Shown: positions 23,001 to 33,383 of the stretch, piece after piece
Layout of the letters: each line of letters starts with the position of its first letter
Numbering within the stretch: position 1 is the first letter of the stretch
Source of the DNA: Mercurialis annua
Lineage: Eukaryota > Streptophyta > Magnoliopsida > Malpighiales > Euphorbiaceae
Reading direction: 5' to 3'
Assembly: GCF_937616625.2 (NCBI RefSeq)
Contig: NC_065577.1
Span: forward strand, 25,929,501-25,993,500
Length of the DNA stretch: 64,000 bases
The notes under the pieces: model-generated
Seen by the model: only the letters and a program-made list of their open reading frames with translations
Database searches by the model: none
What the model was told of the DNA's origin: nothing
Translations under genes and position numbers: made by a program

Positions 23001-23084
23001 CCGCTAACTAAGGCTCTTCCACAGCCTAAGCATGAGAGTCATATTAGGTCCATGGGAATTAGATTTAATGTAGATTGGTCCTAG
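20020..23084 (+). pseudogene. pol: Copia pol (PR-INT-RT-RNase H), broken
   Basis: The protease begins DTGSGSHIC at 20020. The pre-integrase finger (LWHCRLGHINQ...YESCLVGK, from about 20430) has Tyr where the first Cys of the C-x2-C pair is expected. Integrase acidic residues appear in IHTDVCGP, FTDDLSRY and GVSERRNRT. A frameshift near 20757 moves the rest into another frame. RT has IWQMDVKTSFLNG and the YVDD motif (22092-22103). RNase H has DSTTEAEYIAAS. Further in-frame stops are TAA at 21201-21203 and TAG at 22710-22712, the latter probably from CAG. The frame ends at 23084 close to the PPT. Product length is normal for copia Pol apart from these lesions. Confidence 0.9.
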
Positions 23085-23086
23085 TG

Positions 23087-23098
23087 CAAGTGGGAGAT
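23087..23098 (+). other. Copia polypurine tract
   Basis: GCAAGTGGGAGA directly precedes the 3' LTR TG at 23099. Confidence 0.75.
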
Positions 23099-24032
23099 GG
23101 TTAGTGATATGCACTAGGTAAATCATGTTTGACCATGTTTTGACTTTATCATTTTGTTATTTATTGATTGGCAGTTTTTATCATTTTGTATTAATGATTA
23201 AAATACTTGAATGGTTAATTCCTTCTAAGGTCATCAAGTATGTGACTTGATAGTAGAACCCTTAGGTTTAATAAAAGAATTATATACCATCTATCCCTAG
23301 TCTTAATTGAACATTGAGACTAATATGATGTTGACTGATGATTATGTTTTACTAATCATGTATATGAGATATTAAGTCAAATCATAGGTGCTATTTGAGA
23401 AATAAGGCACTGGATGACCCACTGGGAGAATACTACATAGATCACTGTTATAAGTAATTCTCATTACAGTTCTGTTAGTATAATCCTTTGACCTTAAAAT
23501 CATCATGGATTTCTACATAGCTATTTCATATTTTGATACAGTCTTACATTATCTTTAATAGGATAATGGAATAGATTGTTATTGGATATGAAAGTAACTA
23601 TGTGAGAAATGTGAGTGACTGAGAAGGAATCTGTCCCTCATTTATTTGAGTAAGATATCTATGGGCCCCTTGAAGAAGATAGAATGAAAGAAATGCATGA
23701 CCATGCTAAATGAATTGATAAAGAGATATCATTTTCAGTCTACTTAGAGTCAAGAAACTAATGATTGAATATTATAAGGATGACAGGACTATGCCTTATA
23801 TTCAATCTGGATATCGAGAGACAAAGGGATTAAAATATTATTGTAAATGATTAAATCGGATTGCCGATATTCGTATAACTTGGATAGTCATAATGTCTTG
23901 CTAGAGGCCGCTTATAACTTGTGGGCTGAAATAGGGATTTCGAGCCTACTGCCAACGTTATATGAACCTACAGGGTCGCACACTAAAAACAGGCCCAAAA
24001 CAGTCATGGGTTGTACAAGCCCAATGTGATTA

Positions 24033-24114
<82 letters not shown>

Positions 24115-24610
24115 CGTAATATATATATATATATTAATAAATATATATATTAATTCGAAACTTAAGGATAAGTGTTTTTGATAAACATAAACTTGTAGAA
24201 TTGTAATGAGATTGAAATTTGAATTTGTCTCAAACCCTAGTGTTGTTGTATCACTATAAATACACATTAAGCAATTGGTTTGAGAATCACGAAATTCTTT
24301 ATCCACTAAATCACTAAAAATTTGAAATTGCTTGTGAAGCAAAAGTGCTAGCACACAAGCACTAGTTTTGACTAAGGTCTGTTCGTGTGGATACTCGTAG
24401 AGGACGCATTCTTTTGGAGGCGTTTCTGATCCGAGGTCAGGTATCACCAAAGTGAACCACCTCCTTCCTTCCTACATTGCTGTTGAATTCGACATACAAG
24501 TAAGTATTAATTCTGTAGTTAATCTATTTATTCGAATTACATGGATCTTGGTTTGGGTTTTAGATAAATTTTTGAATTTCCGCTGCGTTATAAACCTAGA
24601 AAACCCAACA
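23099..24610 (+). repeat. Copia 3' LTR
   Basis: 1512 bp, highly similar to the 5' LTR with scattered substitutions. It opens TGGTTAGTG against TGTTAGTG. It lacks about 75 bp relative to the 5' LTR at about 24175-24180, with TTTT microhomology, and its TA microsatellite is longer (24036-24150). Confidence 0.95.
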
Positions 24611-27128
24611 CGTACATACACTTTATCAGATTTTGAAAGCGTATTCAAAACCGTTTGACAAACAAAACATATTTCTAGGACCTGACTACTGCAGCACTAC
24701 TGATCAACTCCTCTTTACGGTACTTACACACTTCCGTAACAAGAATGGAAGTCTGGCACTTCAGATACATTTACCTGAAATGAAACACTATGGGGGGGGG
24801 TCAGTCGTCATTGAGTGAGTGCATTAGTTAACATAAAAGTATTTATATAACATTTCAAAACAATGTATAATTTATTCAATTGAATGCATCCCTGTATAAA
24901 TTTTCTAAATGAAACCCTAGTCTTAGTCCTGAGACGTATCTCCTATATCACATACATGACGCAAAACCCAAATCGTCCAGTAACTCTAGACCGTGCACAT
25001 TGGACCGTTGTCTCAGACTTTCACATATTATAGTATCTGGGCCGTGAACTATGTTACCGCCACCTCAGATCTGTTTCGGGTTTTGGGCTGTGAACTATGT
25101 TACCGTCGCCTCAAATTTTCCGTTAAGTCTAGGTCGTGAACTATGTAACCGTCCCCTCAAACTTATATTACAATCATTCCTTACATCTATTACAATCATA
25201 TACTTAATCTATACTAGTTACTACTAGTAATCACACAATCCTATTGACACCCAATAGGTAGTTTGTTTCATCGGTTCTATTCTGGTTTCAAAATATGATG
25301 TATTCATTTCAAAGCAAAGCAATTCATTTAAACATTTGCATAGGGAATTGCATTTTTAAAATACTTCAAATGTAAACATTCAACATAATAAACTCACTAC
25401 TTGCTTATCCATAATATTTGATTATTATAGCGTACGTTCCCTGAGCTCCTCGTCCGCTAGTAGTCGCTTTGTTGAACCTATGACAATTCATATGGATATC
25501 GAGTTAGGATTTCACTTGATAGCCGTATAAGACTTAAGAACAAACAAGCATACACCTTGTCGTACTATCGACCCCGTAATCGACTTCTTTTTCTATTTGT
25601 AATATAGTTTGACCTCTAAACGAAACCAACAATCCTAAAGTTTAGAATGCCATCTTCAATTTCCGTTTAGTTCTCGGTCTGAACTTAGCACCCGAAGGTG
25701 TCGGAAACTAGCACGGAAATTAATCCTACGAGCTACCCTAATGTTTCAGAACTGTTACGCACAACATAATGTTCTTATTTATTAGAGCAATATAGACACA
25801 GAATTTGCAAACACTTAAACCTAAACATTTTTAGACATCAACCTTAAGTTCCCGTACCAACAAACGGAACTTAATTTAGAGCTATATATTTCAAAATATT
25901 TCCCTTGCAATATGGTTGTTTTGCAGCACAATATTATACAATTACGTCAAACTTTCATTCAACTCTTAATCAATATGGCTGTTAATAGCTAAGTATTAAA
26001 ACAACATCATTTGAATCTCATAACTTCAACAAGCTTAAGGGGCCGAGCCCTTCATCATCATTCTACACCAAAATTTATTTATTTTCCACCACAATTTCTA
26101 TAGCTGTTATCATTAACACTAAACACCATAAATTTCGTAACCATGCCGAACATATAAGCTCAACGCATCATTAAATTTCAGTATTTCAAAAGCTTAAGTT
26201 GATGATGATCATGGCCAGGGTTAATTCCTCGAACATAAAAAACCTTCAATCCTTGCTTAATAACACCTATAAGCATCAATCATCCAACAAACCCAACTTA
26301 AGAATCAAACCCGAATCAATACAGCAGAAACCCTATCCATAACTGCTCAACCTTACCACAAATTGAAGCCACAATCCAATATAGGATCCTTTCCTCGTTC
26401 CGTGGCCGCAAGAATCGCTCCAATCGGTCGAGAAACGAAGAAGTTATGGTGGTTTAAGATTAGTTGGATTTGGTGTTCTCCAAGGAGAAGGGATACGGGT
26501 TTTGGCTGCTGAAATCAAAGGAAGTATTGAGTTTAAAACTCAATTCATTTGCCTTATATATATATGGCAAAAGGTCTTATTTAGTCCTTAAAGAAAACGA
26601 CTCAAACTGTTTCGATTTCTAACTTAAAAATTGTCTATTTTCATCCGTCGAACGCTAAATCTTTTAGGTCCGATCAACTTCATATTATTTATTTCCAATA
26701 AATAATATTAGTCTTATATCTAATAACTTCACTTTCCGATAATTTAATTTGGAAATTTTTGCCAAAAACGCTCAAATTCAAATTTTGATAACTTGCACTT
26801 TTTTTAAATTTTTCGTCCAAGTTCCGCTTTAATAATTATCGATAACCAATTAATCGATATTATTTTCTTGAATACTAATTCCCATATATATATTACTTAT
26901 ATTATATTTTCGGGAATTAAATCATTATTTTCTCATTTCAGAACTTATAATAGCTTTCACTTAGCCCCACTTCTATTCGCTTTAACGAATAATAATTTAT
27001 ACTTCAAATTATTATTCTATAACCCAAATTCTATTCTTATCTCAATTACACTTATTAAGTCGATTTCCCTTCCCGACCTACTTGACCTACGTCCCATAAT
27101 TTAGGGCTCTTGGCACGATCCAATTGTC

Positions 27129-27222
27129 GTAGGATTTTAGGGTTATTACATCCACTCGTCAGTAAAAGATTCTTCATAGGATTTTAGGGTTATTACATCT
27201 ACTCGTCAGTAGAGTCATTTAG
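27129..27222. repeat. Direct duplication across a Y LTR terminus
   Basis: GTAGGATTTTAGGGTTATTA, then CATCCACTCGTCAGTA at 27129, is followed about 47 bp later by ATAGGATTTTAGGGTTATTA, then CATCTACTCGTCAGTA. The duplicated unit includes the last 20 bases of the LTR and its flank. Confidence 0.75.
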
Positions 27223-28150
27223 ATTCTTCGTAGGACCCCATCTTTGAACTCTTCTTTCCAAAAAAAAAAACTTTTGGTATTAATCAAAACTATGTTTGAT
27301 TAATGAAACCAATCTGATTGAGTAACTTACGAATTCAAGTTACCGTAATCTTGTCCACAACCTACTTTTCTGGCCCAATTTGGCTGCCTAAATCGCTTAT
27401 TTAAAGGCGCTTGTTCACTAAACAAAGTTGGTATTCGTATAGTTCACAACGTCCTTTAGAACTCTTACTTATACTTCGGGTTGTGATTGAAACCTGAAAG
27501 CGTCGAAAATAGGCTCAGAAGTTACTTCATGGGCCTATCGTTGATTGCTTGCATAGGCTATTGTTTGAACCTTTGGACTAAGAGTTTAACCAATCCTTAC
27601 TTGGAATACTTTTAATATTCTTATACCTTATCACCCCACATCCCTATCTATGTCTTATAGTTTATAGGAATTTCTTTTCCTTTATGACCCGTCTTATACT
27701 TCATGGTTTCTTGAACTCATGAAGTTGAATGCCTGCTTGGTATTACTCGATATGTACCAAGTCGTTTCCATGATGTACCTTAGGTCTCGATTCATTTTCT
27801 TTAACTGTCGGCAACAGAATGGTAGTACTCCTTCCCAATGGCCAATGGATTCCTTATCCTTCCTTTACTATATTTCTTATTCATCTTATACTTCTCATTT
27901 CATATTTAAGTGATTTGTCACATTGTGTTATTTGAGTGATCTTTTATCAAGCGTTGGCTAAAGTATTTTCATGTTGTTGCAATTTTGTTTTAATGTTGTT
28001 AAGTGTTGAGTTCCTTGGTTTTCAAGTTTATATTGTTGTAAGATTTCCGGATATAAAAGTTGGGTTATACTTTGGTTTTGGGTCGAGTTAGAGTTTGTTC
28101 GCCCGACATGGAAGCATAAATTGAGCATAGTGATTACTTAGTTAACTCAC
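27223..28150 (+). repeat. Probable Y-type LTR fragment, no gene
   Basis: The last 100 bases contain GGGTCGAGTTAGAGTTTG and TCGCCCGACATGGAAGC, matching the 37751-37800 block of the plus-orientation Y LTR at 36029. The rest is non-coding and partly resembles 8889-8925 (TTGGTATTAATCAAAACT). It is cut at 28151 by a new LTR start. Confidence 0.4.
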
Positions 28151-28714
28151 TGTAATACCCCAAAATATTAAATTATCTAATTGGACCACGTGTCCAGTCT
28201 AGATTTGCCAGAGTGGCAAAATCGGAAAGTTTTCCGATGAATAAGTTTTAGTAGGTCGGTTTTGGAAAGGATTATATGCGAGGAATTTAATAATATAGTA
28301 CAAGTCTAAAGTTAGAATTGGAATTAAAAGGAAAAATGTCAAGAAAAGTCCAAAATATAGTACAGGGACCAAAGTGGTAATTTAGCCACTTTGTGTCGAA
28401 AATGGAAATTTGTAGGTTTGACGGAAAATGTTAATATTGAGTTTCGTATTATTTATTGGATATAAATAATACGTAAAAGTAATAATTTAAGAATTTATCG
28501 ATTTAGTTATGGACTAAATCGTAGGAAAGAAAAGTTTAAAAGATAAATGATAATAAACAAAAAGAACAAGGACCAAAATGGCATTTTAGCCAGGAAATAT
28601 AAGAAGAAGAAATTGAAAGAAGGAAAGCAGAGAGAAGGATGGTAATTGTCTTATGAAATGGAAATTGCTAGTTAAAGATTTGAGACTTTCAATAACCAAC
28701 TCTCAATTACAGAA
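28151..28714 (+). repeat. Y-type LTR 5' fragment
   Basis: It opens TGTAATACCCCAAAATATT at 28151 and contains GGACCACGTGTCC (a G-box palindrome) near 28184. It is replaced by gypsy pol sequence at about 28715. No coding. Confidence 0.55.
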
Positions 28715-30345
28715 GGCAATGCCAAAACAGGCGCTGTAGTCAGAATCTCCTTCAGCTTCTCGAAACTTGCCTCGCACTTGTCGGTCCACTCAAACTTAAC
28801 ACCCTTCTATGTCAGCTTAGTCAAAGGTGCAGATATCCGATAGAAATCCTGCACGAACCGACTGTAGTAGCCAGCTAACACAAGAAAACTCCTAATCTCG
28901 GTAACTTACCTCGGCCTCTGCCAATCCATAACCGCCTCAATCTTCTTCGGATCAACCTTGATCCCATCCTTCGACACCACGTGTCCTGAGAAGGTAACCT
29001 GTTCCAGCCAAAACTCGCACTTTTAGAACTTAGCATACAACTGATGCTCTCGCAAGGTCTGTAGTATAGTCCTCAAGTGATAAGCATGCTCCTACTTACT
29101 CCAAGAATAAATCAGAATGTCATCAATGAAGACGATAACAAACTGATCCAAAAATGGCTTGAAATCCCGATTCATCATGTCAATAAACGCTGTTGGTGCG
29201 TTAGTCAACCCAAACGACATGACCAGAAACTCGAAATTCCCATAACGCTTTTTGAAATCAGTCTTAGGCACATCGACGTCCCGAATCCGAAGTTAATGAT
29301 ACCCGGATCTCAAGTCAATCTTGGAAAAACACTTCGCACCCTGCAACTGATCAAACAAGTCGTCGATGCGAGGGAGAGGATATCTGTTCTTGATAGTAAC
29401 CTTTTTCAACTGTCTGTAGTCGACACAAAGCCGAAAGGAACCATCCTTCTTCTTGATAAACAGAACTGGAGCACCCCACAGAAACGTACTCGGTCTAATG
29501 AAACCACTGTCCAACAGTTCTTGCAACTGCTCCTTCAACTCCTTCAACTCAGCAAGAGCCATCCAATACAGCGGTATCGAAATAGGACCAGTTCCAGGAA
29601 CAACGTCAATACAGAACTCGATATCCCGATCAGGTGGTAATCCAGGCAACTCCTCTGGAAAAACATTAGTGAACTCATGCACTATAGGGATAGTGTTCAC
29701 ACTGCCCGCCTAAGCATACACATCTCGAACCACAGCTAAGAAAGCTTGACAACCCTTACTCATCATCCGCTTTGCCTTGATCATAGAAATAAGATTTTTA
29801 GGTGTCTCCGCCTTCTCCCCTTGAAAAGAAAAGGGTAGATCACCTGGAATCCGAAACTCAACCAACTTCCCTCTACAGATGATCGAAGCATAATGGCGTG
29901 CCAGCCAATCCATCCCCAAAATCACGTCAAAAGAAAGAACATCCAAAACAACCAAATCAGCACGCAAGTCTCTTCCATGGATAACCACGGAACACGATGG
30001 ATATACAAATGTCCACCACCACACAGTTAGAAAAGGGAGTAGAAATAGATAAAGGTTCACACAAACTTGTTGGTGTTACACCCAACTTAGCAGCAAAACA
30101 TGTAGACACAAAGAAATGGGTTGCACCCGCATCAAATAAAACTAAAGCTTCTACAAAGGCAATCTGAATGCTACCTTGCACCACTGCGTTAGATGCGTGA
30201 GCATCTTGAGGAGTCACGACGAAAACTCTGGTCTAACCCTGACTCTGCTGCTGAGAACTCTGTCCAGCACCATAGTTGCTAGAACCTCTACCGCCGTTGC
30301 CACGGCCTCCAAAATATTGCTTTCCTTGATTACTCTGGGTGTCAT
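28715..30345 (-). pseudogene. pol: Ty3/gypsy (Tekay/Del-like) pol fragment: PR and RT
   Basis: The minus strand starts with a Gag C-terminal linker rich in G, Q and S, then VVTPQDAHASNAVVQG and the protease active site as DAGATHFFVS (about 30125), where D-S/T-G is usual. RT follows: [59 protein letters not shown] and the catalytic FIDD (about 29119-29131). The frame is broken by in-frame stops, including TAG at 29712-29710 and TAA just after RSGYH, and four or more further stops in the RT thumb. It breaks off in LALPS near 28715, before RNase H and integrase. The motifs resemble Tekay/Del chromoviruses. Confidence 0.85.
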
Positions 30346-31014
30346 ATTTATGTGTTTTCACGTTAGTTATGTGCGTTTTTGGTTCAGGTTTGTCTCAAAC
30401 CATTTTCATGAATCGTGACCAACGCTAGGGTATGGGTATGGTTGTACCAAAACCCGTAGCAAGCCTTGCGGATAACCAACTTAAACAAATAAAATGATGT
30501 ACGTGCATAAAACCACATGCTCGGGGACAACCGAGACCCCAACCTAGTCTAGCAGTACATTTAAGCAACATATATTCAAAGTATACTTAATATCAAATTA
30601 AACTCCAACATTATGGAAAATAATGTATAATACCAAAATCACTGTAATCATGCCAAAGCTGATAAAGTATTAGTTGGACCATACCAACAAACAATAGTCT
30701 AAAAATATAAGTATAAGACTAAAACATAAATAATCTGATACTACTACTGCGGTCTAAGATTTTAAAACAGTTCGACTATTTAAATTTGAAAATAAAATAA
30801 AGAACCTCCGAGAGTGAAGAAACGGAGATCGACCAATGCTCAAATCATAAACCTGGAAAATTTGGGAAAACAACGGGGTCAGAGTTACTGAATAGAGTTT
30901 ATATACCATTTACATTTATTAATTGAAAACCTTTAAAACGTTTAGTAAAACATTTGTTCATTATGGATTATCGATGAAACCCTAAACCACAATTCTAAAT
31001 CCATTGTCGTGTCG

Positions 31015-31130
31015 GTGAGACGTATCTCAATACCGATCCCCGACTATCACTTAATAAATTGTGAGCCCAGGAGACGTATCTTTCACCGGTGCCCTCACTA
31101 AGGTGAGACGTATCTCAAACCTACCTCGAT
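31015..31130 (-). repeat. GTGAGACGTATCTC array in Y LTR
   Basis: GAGACGTATCT recurs at about 31017, 31071 and 31104 with variable spacers. It occupies the same LTR zone as the ACTCGG arrays in other copies. Confidence 0.55.
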
Positions 31131-32952
31131 ACCATAATAATCATTACTGGTGCGCACGCAGTCCCGATGATGCCCATCGAGTAGCACGTTCCAAATCAAA
31201 TCCACAATGCCGAAAAACAGTTCAAAAGCTGTTTATACATATACATATAAAAAATATAATATTTGCTTAATAAAGAGGTAAATAGAGATATAAACTCACT
31301 GCTTGCTATTCCACGTGAAACATGACAAGCAATCTAACTCTGGTTCGCCTCTGAAGTACGAACAGTCGACGGGTCTAAACAAGATATTAAAATCATAATT
31401 AAAAACAGACCCTAACTCTAGAGAGTACTAGACACCACATGGGACTAATACACACAACAGCAAGCCAACGTATAATCGAACACATAATATTAAAACGTAT
31501 TAAAACTATAACCCAAGTTATAAAAATCAAACCATACAAGTTATATATTAAATTAAAATTCGAGTAATTATTAAACAATTTCATTTTAACCCAAGTTAAA
31601 ATCCACATTAGTGATTTAGCCGAGTTATTTAAAACTACCAAACTTCTTCCCACTTGTTGGGCGACCAAAGTCTAACCCGATCCAAAAGTTTGTTAAATTA
31701 TAAACCCGAGTTTATAAATTAAAATATTTAATAAAATAATTATCTATTTTAAAATAGAATTCAATGTCTTCCAATTCAAGTAACCTAAGTTACAAGCAAA
31801 ACTTAGCCAAATTAAGTTTAAAAATGTTTAGGGGATAAACTGTAATTTAGCCAATTTGATATTCGAAATCAAATCAATTACTCGTTCTCAATTTACTAAT
31901 TTATAATTCAAACAAAAGTCCAAAAGTTATCCAAAAGATAAAACTTAACTTAAATAAGTTTTTAGAACTTTAGGGGCTAAACTGTAAACTAGCCAACTTG
32001 ACATTTCAATTAAAATTAAATATAATTATCCGAGTAACTAAATTTATTTAAGTTACAAAATATTTATAATATTCAAATTGTCTATTTAAAATCAAACGAG
32101 TTCAAGTTAATAATAAAACAAGTTCACTAGGTAAAACTAACTTGAAGGATTCAATTGATTTAAGTAAAACAATTTGGTGATCACACATGATATTTAACCA
32201 TCTCTTACAATTCAAAATCACAATTCCTTCTATGCACACACTGAACCCGCCAACACCATTTGAATTTACAGCAACAAGTAAAAACTAACACTTAACAAAT
32301 TTAACCAAGCTATAACCTACAATCAATACTAACAATAACCATACACTTAGATCACGAAAATCATTTACGCAAAGAAAACACCTAAGGCATCCGCAACCAA
32401 AGTCACGGCATCAATATAACATGAACACAGCGAACTCGAAACGGCGACAAAACGAGACGGCGCGAGAGCAAAGCAATTGTACGTACCGTTTTCGAAGAAA
32501 CCCGAGCTTGATGATCTTAAGAGAGGATGGGGTTCAAATTGACAAGCTAAACAGGTTATATCATTGATAAAACTCCATGCTCATGAGATTTTAGAAAACG
32601 GCAGCCATATGAACCTTAAAGCAATGAACTGAACGTCATTAAAAACAAGGGACTCAACGTACCAATTTGATAAGAATTACAGAAGGATCAACAAGAACGA
32701 GGTCGTCTGATGTAACGGCGATAACTCAACTTAAACGAAGCTAAAACAATGAAGTTACGAGTTAATAACGGCACGAGACGATATCGAACGTTAATCGAAG
32801 AAAAGCGATCAGAATTACTTACCGGATCGAACAACTGAAAGGAGAAGATGAAGTTATGATTCCTGAGATTATTTAGAGAAGGGTGGTTGATGAGGTTGTT
32901 CAAAGGAGAATGAAAATTTAGGTTTGAAGCCAAAGAAACGTAACAGAACACG

Positions 32953-32960
32953 TTATATAA
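32953..32960 (-). promoter_or_regulatory. Y LTR TATA box
   Basis: The minus strand reads TTATATAA about 335 nt into the LTR, downstream of the palindromic array. Confidence 0.5.
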
Positions 32961-33000
32961 GGGGGAAGGAAAGGCTGATCGTGCCTCAGCAAAAATTTAA

Positions 33001-33128
33001 AGGGTCTCGTTTGAGACCCTTTGTGGTCTGGAACGAGACCACCATTCTTTACAGGGTCTCGTTCGAGACCCTGATGTCTCGAATGAGACCCAATCTGTTT
33101 CAGCACAGGTCTCGTTCGAGACCGGTGC
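33001..33128 (-). repeat. Palindromic U3 array (GGTCTCGTTCGAGACC)
   Basis: Near-perfect palindromes occur at 33003-33018, 33024-33041, 33054-33071 and 33108-33123, plus a shorter unit near 33075. The array lies about 40 nt upstream (minus strand) of the TTATATAA box at 32960-32953. Confidence 0.85.
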
Positions 33129-33294
33129 TGGGCGGGAATTATTATATTTATTTTATTTATTTTTTTTAAATCAAACCTATTTGAACCAACCCAACCTTTC
33201 TCAAACCACAAATCGAACAACCAAAATTGAAAACGATCCGAATTTGTAACGGAAAGTCATCGGAAAATTTTAGAAATTTTTACGGGGTATTACA

Positions 33295-33377
33295 AGATAG
33301 CAGATAGTTTCTGATATATTTTGTGTGGGTTGTGTTGTGTTAAATTTGAGGACAAATTTTATATATGTTGGGGAAAC
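33295..33377 (+). other. 3' internal remnant and polypurine-like tract of a Y element
   Basis: AAATTTGAGGACAAATTTTA resembles the end of gypsy pol (a FEGDKI-like peptide sits here in many chromoviruses). It is followed by GTTGGGGAAAC directly before the plus-strand LTR start TGTAAT at 33378. This marks that LTR as a 3' LTR. Confidence 0.5.
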
Positions 33378-33383
33378 TGTAAT

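Larger units (their letters stand above)
16715..24610 (+). mobile_element. Complete Ty1/copia retrotransposon with TSD CGTAC
   Basis: A 7896-bp element, with order LTR, PBS, GC-rich leader, gag, PR, INT, RT, RNase H, PPT, LTR. INT before RT is diagnostic of copia. The perfect 5-bp TSD CGTAC (16710-16714 and 24611-24615) shows that it is a single insertion. The coding region has stops at 20017, 21201 and 22710 and a frameshift near 20757, so this copy is not autonomous. It sits inside a Y-type LTR. Confidence 0.95.
16351..27150 (-). repeat. Y-type LTR interrupted by a complete copia element
   Basis: The left end is TGTCAAGACCC at 16351 and the right end GGGTTATTACA at 27150. The copia element and its TSD occupy 16710-24615. 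Removing copia plus one TSD leaves about 2.9 kb, similar to other Y LTRs. It contains a GTGAACTATGTTACCG array (24985-25165), the CTATTGACACCCAATAGGTA marker at about 25240, and a TATATATATA promoter-like stretch near 26563. The flanks CTAAT and TCCAC do not match, so the outer ends need checking. Confidence 0.6.
30391..33294 (-). repeat. Y-type LTR with palindromic U3 array
   Basis: The left end TGTCTCAAACCATTTTCATG is a decayed TGTCACGACCC terminus followed by CTAGGGTATGGGTATGG. The right end ACGGGGTATTACA is at 33294. Length is 2904 bp. Anchors shared with other copies are CAGTCGACGGGTCTA (31366), GGGCGACCAAAGTCTAACCC (about 31659) and an array at 31015-31130. The flanks (AGGTT, AGATA) are not a TSD, and no PBS follows the 30391 end. 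The 45 bp between it and the pol fragment are unassigned. Confidence 0.75.

Noticed and set aside
24034..24450. Minus-strand frame of 138 codons
   Set aside because: Its C-terminal half is an Ile-Tyr repeat encoded by the TA microsatellite, and the rest is copia LTR.
29077..29640. 187-codon plus-strand frame
   Set aside because: It is exactly antisense to the gypsy RT fragment and has no family features.
33001..33128. Possible CRISPR-like array because of the regular palindromes
   Set aside because: The palindromes are irregularly spaced, spacers are short and unequal, and the context is a plant LTR.
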